The notes beneath the pieces are model-generated. The model saw nothing but the letters and a program-made list of their open reading frames with translations. It was not told the origin of the DNA and searched no databases. The translations under genes and the position numbers were made by a program. A DNA stretch of 62,644 nt from positions 1-62,644 of the forward strand of contig JADCLI010000034.1 of the NCBI GenBank assembly GCA_016803235.1. The letters are read 5' to 3'. Source of the DNA: Pimelobacter simplex (GTDB taxonomy: Bacteria; Actinomycetota; Actinomycetes; Propionibacteriales; Nocardioidaceae). Within the stretch, counting starts at the first letter, position 1, and every line of letters begins with the position of its first letter. Positions 49,692-57,562 of this stretch are shown here, in pieces.

Positions 49692-50789
49692 GTGCCGGGG
49701 ATCGGCCTGATGATGATCGTCAAGGACGAGGCACACGTCATCCGACGCTGCCTGGACAGCGTGCGGCCGTTCATCGACTGGTGGGTCGTCGCCGACACCG
49801 GGTCCACCGACGGCACCCAGGACCTGGTCCGCGAAGCCCTGGCCGGCGTACCCGGCCAGCTGGTCGAGCGACCCTGGGTCGACTTCGGTCACAACAGGCA
49901 GGAGGTCCTCGACCTGGCTCGCGCCGGCCGGCATCGCCGCCCGGGGGACTACGCGCTGTGGATCGACGCCGACGAGCAGCTCCGCGGACTGCCGGACGCT
50001 CGTCCGGACCTGACCGCGGCCGGCTACCACCTCCAGGTGGTCTACGGCGGGACGAGATACGCCCGGCTGTGCCTGGTCCGGCTCGACGAGCCCTGGCGCT
50101 GGGTCGGGCCGATCCACGAGTACCTCGACCTGCCCGGAGCGAGCCTCGACAGCCTGGCGGCGCCGACCGTGCTGGTCACCCACGACGGGGCGCGCGCCCA
50201 CGACCCCGGGACCTACCGCAAGGACGCCGCCCTCATCGAGCAGGCGCTGCGTGCGGACCCCGCCAACCCGCGCATGCAGTTCTACCTCGCGCAGTCCTGG
50301 CGCGACGCGGGGGAGCTCCAACGCGCGCTCGGCGCCTACGCCCTGCGGATCGACAACGCTGCCGGCTGGGACCAGGAGCGCTGGCAGGCTCGCTACCAGT
50401 CCGCTCGGTTGCGTGAGCGTCTCGGTGAGCCGGCCGACGCGGTGATCGACGCCCACCTGACGGCGTACCAGCACTGTCCGTGGCGGGCCGAGCCCCTCGT
50501 CGAGGCCGCCCGGCTCGAGCGCTCGCGCGAGCGCTTCGAGGTCGCCCTCCTCTACGCACGCACGGCGGCCGCCCTCCCGATGCCGACACAGGAGGCGCTG
50601 TTCGTCGACACCGACACCTATGCCTGGCGGGCGTGGGACGAGGTCGCGGTCAGTGCCTACTGGACCGGACGGTACGACGAGGCGCTCCGCGCGGCGCATC
50701 GCGCGCTCGCGGCCCGGCCCGACGACGACCGGTTGCGTGCCAACGTCGAGTGGTGCGAGGAGGCGTTGGCCGCGAGGGTGGACGGGTGA
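49692..50789 (+). CDS. Family 2 glycosyltransferase with C-terminal TPRs
   Basis: The 365-residue protein starts with GT2 elements (IGLMMIVKDEAHVIRRCL, DTGSTDGT and the DxD in WIDADEQL) and a middle acceptor region. It ends with TPR-like helices (NPRMQFYLAQSWRDAGELQRA in two parts, YDEALRAAHRALAARPDDD). A GAGAGCAGGAG site supports the GTG start. Such enzymes glycosylate proteins or surface glycans. The adjacent Thr-rich collagen-like protein is a natural candidate acceptor, as inference. Confidence 0.85.
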   Translation: MPGIGLMMIVKDEAHVIRRCLDSVRPFIDWWVVADTGSTDGTQDLVREALAGVPGQLVERPWVDFGHNRQEVLDLARAGRHRRPGDYALWIDADEQLRGLPDARPDLTAAGYHLQVVYGGTRYARLCLVRLDEPWRWVGPIHEYLDLPGASLDSLAAPTVLVTHDGARAHDPGTYRKDAALIEQALRADPANPRMQFYLAQSWRDAGELQRALGAYALRIDNAAGWDQERWQARYQSARLRERLGEPADAVIDAHLTAYQHCPWRAEPLVEAARLERSRERFEVALLYARTAAALPMPTQEALFVDTDTYAWRAWDEVAVSAYWTGRYDEALRAAHRALAARPDDDRLRANVEWCEEALAARVDG

Positions 50790-50800
50790 CGGCCGTCACC
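50785..50800. promoter_or_regulatory. CRP-like palindrome before the sirtuin gene
   Basis: GGTGA-N6-TCACC, with the inner 14 bases perfectly palindromic, overlapping the end of the glycosyltransferase gene and 23 bases before the sirtuin start. It departs from the consensus at both outer bases. Confidence 0.35.
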
Positions 50801-50823
50801 GGATCGGCGGGTAGCCTCCGGTC

Positions 50824-51516
50824 GTGCCCCAGATCGTCGTCCTGACCGGTGCCGGCATCTCCGCCGAGAGCGGGGTGCCGACCTTCCGCGACGCCGACGG
50901 GCTCTGGGAGGGCCACCGGGTCGAGGACGTCGCGACGCCGGAGGGCTTCGAGCGCGACCGGGCCACGGTGCAGCGCTTCTACGACGAGCGGCGCGCCGCG
51001 CTGGCCACCGTCGAGCCGAACGCCGCCCATCGCGCGCTGGCCGAGCTCGAGGAGACCCTCGGCACCGGCCTGCTCGTCGTCACGCAGAACATCGACGACC
51101 TGCACGAGCGGGCCGGGTCGCGCAACGTGATCCACATGCACGGCGAGCTGCTCAAGGCGCTGTGCCGGTCGTGCGGCGTCGCCTCCCCGTGGTCGGGCAC
51201 CCTCCTCGACGAGCCGGCCTGCCCGGGCTGCGGGGCCCACGAGCTGCGCCCCGACGTGGTGTGGTTCGGCGAGGTGCCCTACGAGATGGACCGGATCGCC
51301 GACGCGCTCTCCGAGGCCAGCACCTTCGTGTCGATCGGCACCTCCGGCGCGGTCTACCCGGCCGCCGGCTTCGTCCAGCACGCCCGGCGCCACGGCGCCC
51401 GCACGCTCGAGCTCAACCTCGAGCCCAGCGAGGGCAGCCACTTCTTCCACGAGTCCCGGCAGGGGCGGGCCGGTGACCTCGTCCCGCTGTGGGCGCGCGA
51501 GGTGCTCTGGACCTGA
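50824..51516 (+). CDS. cobB: Sir2-family NAD-dependent protein deacylase (CobB, class III)
   Basis: The 230-residue sirtuin has TGAGISAESGVPTFRD, TQNIDDLH, catalytic His in HMHGE, and zinc cysteines in CRSCG and CPGCG. A Tyr-x-x-Arg pair in RFYDERR matches the acyl pocket of class III sirtuins, which also remove succinyl and malonyl groups. CobB enzymes reactivate acetyl-CoA synthetase by deacylating its catalytic lysine, and an acsA gene is present in this window (5367). Confidence 0.92.
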   Translation: MPQIVVLTGAGISAESGVPTFRDADGLWEGHRVEDVATPEGFERDRATVQRFYDERRAALATVEPNAAHRALAELEETLGTGLLVVTQNIDDLHERAGSRNVIHMHGELLKALCRSCGVASPWSGTLLDEPACPGCGAHELRPDVVWFGEVPYEMDRIADALSEASTFVSIGTSGAVYPAAGFVQHARRHGARTLELNLEPSEGSHFFHESRQGRAGDLVPLWAREVLWT

Positions 51517-51520
51517 CGCC

Positions 51521-51557
51521 GACCCGGCACGGACCGGCTCCGGGTTCGGGCCGGGTC
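51521..51557. terminator. Bidirectional terminator between sirtuin and TetR gene
   Basis: GACCCGGC and GCCGGGTC form 8-base arms 21 bases apart, lying right after the sirtuin stop and touching the convergent TetR stop. Confidence 0.55.
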
Positions 51558-52317
51558 AGGGGCGGGCGAGCTCCTCGTCGAGGATCGTCGTGATCCGGTC
51601 CCGCTCGTGGTGCAGGCCGAGGGGTGCGAGCCAGTCGAGCAGGGTGGCGCGGAAGAGCTGGCCGGACTCGATGACGCGCGGGTCGCAGTGGCCGGTGGAC
51701 TCGAGGGTGACGACACCGTAGAGGGCCGACCAGGCGCGCATGTAGACCCAGAGGATGCCTCGGTCCTCGGTGGGGATGTGGTCCGCCTTGGCCGGGATGA
51801 CGGGGTCGAGGACCGCCTCGCGGATGACCGGGTCGAGGTCGTCGAGGGCGGGATAGGGGAACTGGTAGAGCTCCCAGATCTGCCAGAGCAGGTCGGTGAA
51901 GTAGTGCCCCGACGTCGAGAGCGTGAGCAGGTCGCGGCGCTCGCTGTCCTCCTCGGCGATCGGGTTGGCGAACACGAGGGCGAACTCCCGCGGCCTCGTC
52001 AGCGCCCACTGCCGGAACCGGGCGCAGGCCACGGCCAGGCGGGCGGCCGGGTCGTCCTCCGGGAACCGCGCCGCAGCCTCGGCCCACTCGGCGGTGGCCG
52101 CCTTGTCCAGCTCGAAGGCGACCAGGTCGACGAGCTGCTGGTAGCTCGCGACATAGCGGTACAGCGCGGGCGCGGTCATCCCCATCCCCGCCGCGACCGC
52201 GCGGAGGGACAGGTCCGCCCCCTCGGCGAGCAGCCGGGCGGAGACATCGACGATCTCGTCGTACGTCGCCTCGCGCTGGCGTTCCCTGCGGGTGACGGGT
52301 GCGCGGAGATGCGGCAC
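51556..52317 (-). CDS. TetR-family regulator
   Basis: The GTG at 52317 is chosen for its AGGAG site; the longer frame has none. The 253-residue protein has a TetR helix-turn-helix (LSLRAVAAGMGMTAPALYRYV) and a C-terminal ligand domain of the WHG/TetR_C type. It is divergent from the MMPL transporter, with a palindrome between, so it probably represses that transporter. The effector is unknown. Confidence 0.88.
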   Translation of the reverse strand: MPHLRAPVTRRERQREATYDEIVDVSARLLAEGADLSLRAVAAGMGMTAPALYRYVASYQQLVDLVAFELDKAATAEWAEAAARFPEDDPAARLAVACARFRQWALTRPREFALVFANPIAEEDSERRDLLTLSTSGHYFTDLLWQIWELYQFPYPALDDLDPVIREAVLDPVIPAKADHIPTEDRGILWVYMRAWSALYGVVTLESTGHCDPRVIESGQLFRATLLDWLAPLGLHHERDRITTILDEELARP

Positions 52318-52372
52318 AGGACTCCTCGAGATGGCCCGGATCGCCGGGGTGAACACTTGACGACGTAAGTTT

Positions 52373-52395
52373 ACACCGTTTACCGTTAACGGTGT
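52373..52395. promoter_or_regulatory. TetR operator ACACCGTT-N7-AACGGTGT
   Basis: Perfect 8-base arms in an AT-rich patch between the divergent TetR (start 52317) and MMPL (start 52441) genes. A third CCGTTA element lies in the centre. Confidence 0.6.
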
Positions 52396-52440
52396 TCACG
52401 AACCTGACGGAGGTTCACTCGATCGCCGGGAGGAGTCGAC

Positions 52441-54600
52441 ATGATCGAGCGATGGGGTGCCCTGGTCGTGCGCCGGGCGCTGGCGGTGTTGCTGGTCGGC
52501 CTCGGCGTGACCGCGCTGGCCGCGATCGCGGGAGTCGGGCTGGAGGACAAGCTCTCGGCCGGCGGCTTCGACGACCCCGGCACCGAGTCGGCCCGCGAGC
52601 TCGCGCTCGAGCGGGAGACCTTCGGCAACCGGTCGATCGACGCCATCGTCATCTTCTCCAGTGACGACGAGGAGGCCGCGTCACCTGCGTTCCAGGCCGA
52701 GGTCCAGCGCACCGTCGCGGCGATCCCGCAGGACAGCGTGGTCTCGGTGCTCACCTGGTACGACGTCCAGGACCCGGCGATGGTGAGCAAGGACGGCCAC
52801 GCGACCGCGGTCTACGTCTCCCTGGCCGGCGCGAGCCAGAACGACTTCATCGACTCCTTCGACGAGCTGCGTCCGGCCGTCGAGAGGAGCGCGCTGGACA
52901 CCGAGCTCGCCGGCCCCTACGCGGTCTACACGGACGTGAACGAGGAGACCAAGTCCGACCTGCTCCGCGCCGAGCTGGTCTCGATGCCGATCGTCCTCAT
53001 CCTGTCGCTGATCATCTTCCGCAGCGTCGTCGCGGCGCTGATGCCGCTCCTCGTCGGCCTGGTGGCGGTGCTCGGCGCCCGTGCCACCATCGCCGGCCTC
53101 AACGAGCTGGTCGACGTGTCGATCTTCGCGCCCAACATCATCACCCTGCTCGGGCTCGGCCTGGCCATCGACTACGCCCTGTTCGTGGTCTCCCGGTTCC
53201 GCGAGGAGATCGCCCGCGACCCCGACGACACGCGCGGAGCCGTGGTCCGCACGATGGCCACCGCCGGACGCACGGTCGCGTTCTCGGCCCTCACCGTCGC
53301 CGCCGCGATGAGCTCGTTGCTGGTCTTCCCGCAGACCTTCCTCAAGTCGATCGGGTACGGCGGCATCGCGGCCGTGCTCATCGCGATGGTCGCCGCGCTC
53401 ACGGTGCTGCCGGCGGTGCTGGCGCTGCTCGGCACCCGCATCGACGCGCTCCGGATCCCCTTCCTGCAGCGCTCGTCCGCGATCGAGACCGGCCACGGCG
53501 CGTGGGCGCGACTGGCGCGGGCCGTGATGCGACGGCCCGTGGTGGTCGCCACCGCCGTCGTGGCGCTGCTGCTCGCCGTGGCCTCGCCCTTCCTCGGGGT
53601 GAAGTGGGGCAGTGTCGACTACCGCGTGCTGCCCGCCGACACCCCCTCGCACCAGGCCTCGGAGCGGCTCAACAGCGAGTTCGGGCCGGAGCGCTCGACC
53701 GCCAACATCCTGGTGAGGGGCGCGGACGAGGCCGGCGTGGCGTCGTACCAGGAGGCCCTGGCCGGGGTCGACGGCGTCGTCGACGTCCGGCCGGTCGCCA
53801 GTGAGGGCGACACCACGCTGCTGCGCGCCGCGTGGGAGGGGAACAGCCAGACCGACCACTCCCAGCAGATGGTCCGCGACCTGCGTGCGGTCGACGCCCC
53901 CGGCGGCGCCGACGCCCTCGTCGGTGGCCTGACGGCCGACACCGTGGACCTCGCAGGGTCGGTCGGCGACCACCTGCCGCTGATGGGCCTGATCGTCGTG
54001 AGCGTGATGCTGGTGCTGCTGTTCCTGGCGTTCGGCTCGGTCGTGCTGCCGTTGAAGGCGGTGCTGATGAACGGGTTCTCGATCACCGCGTCGTTCGGTG
54101 TCGTGACCTGGATCTTCAGTGACGGCCACCTCGCCGACCTGCTCGGCTTCACGCCCCAGGGCTTCCTCGACCTCACCAACCCGATCGTCATGCTCGCGGT
54201 CCTGTTCGGCCTGTCGATGGACTACGAGGTGTTCCTGCTGTCGCGGGTCCGCGAGCAGTGGGACGCGACGGGTGACAACGACCTCGCCGTCCAGACCGGC
54301 GTGCAGAAGACCGGGCGGATCATCACCAGCGCGGCCCTCCTGCTGGCCGTGGTGATCGGTGCGTTCAGCCTCAGCGGTGTCGTGTTCATGAAGATGCTCG
54401 GCCTCGGCATGCTGGTCGCGATCCTGGTCGACGCGACAGTGGTCCGCGCCCTGCTCGTGCCGGCGACGATGAAGCTCCTCGGCCGGTGGAACTGGTGGGC
54501 GCCCGCGCCCCTCGCCCGCTGGTGGGAGCGGCACGGCTTCCGCGAGGGCGGGGACGTGCCCACGGGCGCGGCCGAGTCCCCGGAGCGTGCACTGGTCTAG
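52441..54600 (+). CDS. MMPL-family (RND) transporter
   Basis: The 719-residue membrane protein has an N-terminal helix, a soluble loop, five to six helices with the GLGLAIDYALFVVSRFREE motif, then a second copy of the same layout with LFGLSMDYEVFLLSRVREQW. These are the duplicated halves of RND-type lipid exporters such as MmpL. It would use the proton gradient to move a lipid or hydrophobic compound. GGAGGAG precedes the ATG. The substrate is unknown. Confidence 0.9.
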   Translation: MIERWGALVVRRALAVLLVGLGVTALAAIAGVGLEDKLSAGGFDDPGTESARELALERETFGNRSIDAIVIFSSDDEEAASPAFQAEVQRTVAAIPQDSVVSVLTWYDVQDPAMVSKDGHATAVYVSLAGASQNDFIDSFDELRPAVERSALDTELAGPYAVYTDVNEETKSDLLRAELVSMPIVLILSLIIFRSVVAALMPLLVGLVAVLGARATIAGLNELVDVSIFAPNIITLLGLGLAIDYALFVVSRFREEIARDPDDTRGAVVRTMATAGRTVAFSALTVAAAMSSLLVFPQTFLKSIGYGGIAAVLIAMVAALTVLPAVLALLGTRIDALRIPFLQRSSAIETGHGAWARLARAVMRRPVVVATAVVALLLAVASPFLGVKWGSVDYRVLPADTPSHQASERLNSEFGPERSTANILVRGADEAGVASYQEALAGVDGVVDVRPVASEGDTTLLRAAWEGNSQTDHSQQMVRDLRAVDAPGGADALVGGLTADTVDLAGSVGDHLPLMGLIVVSVMLVLLFLAFGSVVLPLKAVLMNGFSITASFGVVTWIFSDGHLADLLGFTPQGFLDLTNPIVMLAVLFGLSMDYEVFLLSRVREQWDATGDNDLAVQTGVQKTGRIITSAALLLAVVIGAFSLSGVVFMKMLGLGMLVAILVDATVVRALLVPATMKLLGRWNWWAPAPLARWWERHGFREGGDVPTGAAESPERALV

Positions 54601-54610
54601 ACCGGAGCGT

Positions 54611-54637
54611 GGACTCCTCCGTCCGGAGGGGAAGTCC
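54611..54637 (+). terminator. Hairpin after the MMPL gene
   Basis: CCTCC-GTCC-GGAGG extended by outer GGACT/AGTCC arms with a 3-base bulge, 11 bases past the stop codon. Confidence 0.5.
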
Positions 54638-54708
54638 GGACAGGGTCGTACGCGACGACGGTGCGAACCGGACACGATGTGACGGACACCTGCGAAACAA
54701 TCGCCACC

Positions 54709-55347
54709 GTGAACCGGGTGATCCGGGTGGGGGCGATCGACAACCACCCTGTCGTGCTGCTGGGTCTCGGAGCTGCGTTCGCCGAGACCGCGCCCGACAT
54801 GCGGCTGGTGGCCATCGCGGGGTCGGCCGAGGAGCTCCTGGCACGAGCGCCGGACGGGCTCGACGTCGTCCTCCTGGACATGCGCATCCCCGGGCAGCCG
54901 CCGGCCGACGAGACGGTGGCGACCCTGGTGGCCCGCGGCCTGGTGGTGGTGCTGTTCACGGCCGAGGAGCGGCCGGTCCCGGTACGCCGGGCGATCGAGG
55001 CCGGCGCGGCGGGACTCATCCTCAAGATGGACCCGGTCGAGTCGATCGCCCAGTCGATCCGCGACGCGGTCGCGGGCGACCTGGCCTGCTCCAGCCAGCT
55101 GGCGACGATGCTGCTGTCCGACGAGGACGTCGGCGCCCGGCTCTCGCCGCGCCAGATCGAGATCCTCCGCGCGGTCAGCGCCGGCCTGCCCTACCGCCTG
55201 GTGGCGCGCCAGCTCGGCATCGGCGAGGTCACGGTCCGCGAGCACCTCGCCCGCGCCGCCAAGGCCTACCGCGAGGGCGGGATCGAGACGGGCAACGTGC
55301 ACGGCCTGATCAGCCGGGCGCGGGCAGACGGCCACCTGGACGGCTGA
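54709..55347 (+). CDS. LuxR-type response regulator
   Basis: From GTG 54709 the protein is 212 residues; an in-frame GTG at 54661 would add 16. The receiver domain has the acidic residue in AIDNHP, phospho-Asp in VVLLDMRIPG, Thr in LFTAEE and Lys in LILKMDP. The helix-turn-helix is LSPRQIEILRAVSAGLPYRL. Neither start has a good ribosome site, so the N-terminus is unsure. The 3' end overlaps the convergent histidine-kinase gene by 38 bases, which suggests the two form a pair with antisense coupling. Confidence 0.83.
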   Translation: MNRVIRVGAIDNHPVVLLGLGAAFAETAPDMRLVAIAGSAEELLARAPDGLDVVLLDMRIPGQPPADETVATLVARGLVVVLFTAEERPVPVRRAIEAGAAGLILKMDPVESIAQSIRDAVAGDLACSSQLATMLLSDEDVGARLSPRQIEILRAVSAGLPYRLVARQLGIGEVTVREHLARAAKAYREGGIETGNVHGLISRARADGHLDG

Positions 55348-57496
55348 GAGCCCGGCTCGCCCCCACCGCCTCGGCCTCGAGGTCTCCGGGTGGTCCGGTG
55401 AGCAGGGTGGCGTCGGGGTCGAAGGTCGCCACCCAGGTCCGCGGCAGCGCGGAGGTGAGGGTGCCGGCGGCCGCATCCGGAACCGCGGGTACGACGACCA
55501 GACTGGTCTGCAGCGCAGTGCCGGACAGCGTCACCCGGACGGGGGAGACGCCCCGCAGCACGGCGAGCGCGCTGGCCAGGGTCGCGCTCGTGGCCAGGTC
55601 CTGGTGGAGGGTGACGACGACCTGCGCGCCGCCGCGGCGCAGCTGGTGCAGCTCCTCGCGCAGCGCCAGGTGCGTGGGGCCGGGGAGGTAGAGGCAGTCG
55701 CGCACGGAGTGCGCCAGCACGGCGGCCCCGGCCGCGGTCTCGGTGCAGGTCGGCCTGGCGAGGGTGCGCTCGACCTCGGGCAGCAGGGGGCCGAGCAGGC
55801 TGCGCGCGGCGCTGCCCCGGTCGGTCCCGGACGAGGCGCCGATCCCGGCGAGGACCAGTCCGGCCCGCCGGCACACGCCGATGACGACGGCGACGAACAG
55901 GGTGTTGAGCGGCAGCACGACCAGCAGGTGGGGGAGGTCGGCGGTGGCGACGTCCGCCTGCACGGCGACGACGGCGACGGCGACCACACTGGGCACGAGG
56001 AGCAGCAGGACCAGCCGCCGCGACAGGACCCAGGCGAGCACCATGGCCGGGAGCGCGCTCATCTCGATCAGCCACGACCCCAGGCCGCCGAGGCTCTCCT
56101 CCGGAACGGCCGGGAGCGCGGCGGCGAGGACGAGTGCCGGGACCACGGCGCCGGCCACCAGCAGCCAGGCCGGGACCGGACCCCGGTCCATCCGCGCGGC
56201 GATCAGCAGCACCAGGGCCATCACCACGGCGGCGCCCAGCCAGGACCCGACCTGCGGCGTGCCGTCGATCGCCAGCAGGACGGAGCTCGCGACGTACGTC
56301 CCGGCGAGAGTGCCGCACATCTGCAGCGCCGCGCGGCCCGGTCGGCCGACCGCGGCGCGAGCGAAGGTGTCGGTGTCGGGCGAGAGCCCGAGCAGGCGGT
56401 GGAGTCGCCGCGCCCGCCAGGCGAGGGTGACGACCGTACCGACCCCCGGGGTGCTCTCCACGACGGCCGTGCCGCCGGCGGCCTCGACCCGGCCGGTCAC
56501 CGCGACCCGCAGGCCCACGCCCGGAGTCACCGCGAAGCCGACGCCGTCGTCCTCGACGGTGATGCTGACCCGGCCGGGGCGCTGCACGACGGTGATCGTT
56601 GCCCGGTGCCCCCCGCTGTGCCGGGCCACGTTGCGCAGCGCTTCCCGGACGGCTCCGACGAGGGCGTCGCGGACGTCCTCGGGTACGGCGGTGCGCCGGC
56701 CGCGCACGACGAGCAGCACGTCGAGCCCGCTGCTGTCCGCCACGGTGCGGACCTGGTCGGCGAGGTGCGCCCGGGACCAGGTCGGTGCCTGGGCGGTGAG
56801 CCCGTCCAGAGCCGCGGCCGCGGCCGCCGATGTAGGTTCCGCGCGCGGCAGGCTCGCGACCGACAGCAGCGCCGGGACGAGGTCGTCGTGGACGAACGCC
56901 GTCGCCTCGACCTCGGCGCGGCTGTCCTCCGCCGCCTGCCGTGCTCCCTCGGCCCGCAGCGCCTCCTCCGCGCGCGCCGAGGTCCGACGCATCAGGCCGA
57001 CCAGCGCGAACACCGCGAGCGCGCTGCCGGTGATGAAGACGGCCTCCTGGAACCCGTGGAACAGGGCCGCGGCGGAGCGTCCGGTCTCCCAGCGGAGCGC
57101 GACGTAGAGCCCGGCGATGGCGAGCACGGTCCGGACCGGGAGCCGCGCCGCGACCACCAGCAGCATCGGCTCCACGAGGTGGATGATCGGGGAGTCGGCG
57201 GCGCCCGCGAGCGGAGTCGTGCCCTGGTGCAGCAGCGCGCCCGCGGTCATCGCCACCGTGCAGAGCAAGACGTCGACCCGGCCGGGGCGGCCGAGCACGC
57301 AGCGCACGCCGGCGGTGCCGACGCACACCAGCACGAGCACCGACAGCAGCACGTCCCGCGCGTCGTACGACGCCCGCGCGGTGAGCGCCGACGCGAAGAC
57401 CGACGTCTTGGCGAGGATGACCACGCCGATCGCGATGTGGAGCCCCCGTTCGACGGACGCGGCGAAGTCGCGCGTCGGCAGCGTGCTCCGCTCCAC
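55310..57496 (-). CDS. Sensor histidine kinase with membrane segments on both sides of the kinase core
   Basis: The 728-residue protein has about five N-terminal membrane helices (about 18-168), then a coiled coil. A HisKA_3-like box with His203 (AFVHDDLVPALL) and a HATPase (about 275-375, VEDDGVGFAVTPGVGLRV) follow. Beyond the kinase core there is a second set of about five helices (390-560) and a soluble tail of about 170 residues. Kinases of this kind normally end after the HATPase, so the C-terminal half is unusual and may be a second sensor. The GTG start lacks a clear ribosome site. Confidence 0.8.
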   Translation of the reverse strand: MERSTLPTRDFAASVERGLHIAIGVVILAKTSVFASALTARASYDARDVLLSVLVLVCVGTAGVRCVLGRPGRVDVLLCTVAMTAGALLHQGTTPLAGAADSPIIHLVEPMLLVVAARLPVRTVLAIAGLYVALRWETGRSAAALFHGFQEAVFITGSALAVFALVGLMRRTSARAEEALRAEGARQAAEDSRAEVEATAFVHDDLVPALLSVASLPRAEPTSAAAAAALDGLTAQAPTWSRAHLADQVRTVADSSGLDVLLVVRGRRTAVPEDVRDALVGAVREALRNVARHSGGHRATITVVQRPGRVSITVEDDGVGFAVTPGVGLRVAVTGRVEAAGGTAVVESTPGVGTVVTLAWRARRLHRLLGLSPDTDTFARAAVGRPGRAALQMCGTLAGTYVASSVLLAIDGTPQVGSWLGAAVVMALVLLIAARMDRGPVPAWLLVAGAVVPALVLAAALPAVPEESLGGLGSWLIEMSALPAMVLAWVLSRRLVLLLLVPSVVAVAVVAVQADVATADLPHLLVVLPLNTLFVAVVIGVCRRAGLVLAGIGASSGTDRGSAARSLLGPLLPEVERTLARPTCTETAAGAAVLAHSVRDCLYLPGPTHLALREELHQLRRGGAQVVVTLHQDLATSATLASALAVLRGVSPVRVTLSGTALQTSLVVVPAVPDAAAGTLTSALPRTWVATFDPDATLLTGPPGDLEAEAVGASRALSRPGGRLPAPG

Positions 57497-57562
57497 GCGT
57501 CGATGCTAGGGCCGTCGCAGGTGCTCCGCAGGGCCTCCGCTGTCCTCGGATCCGCTGGAGGA

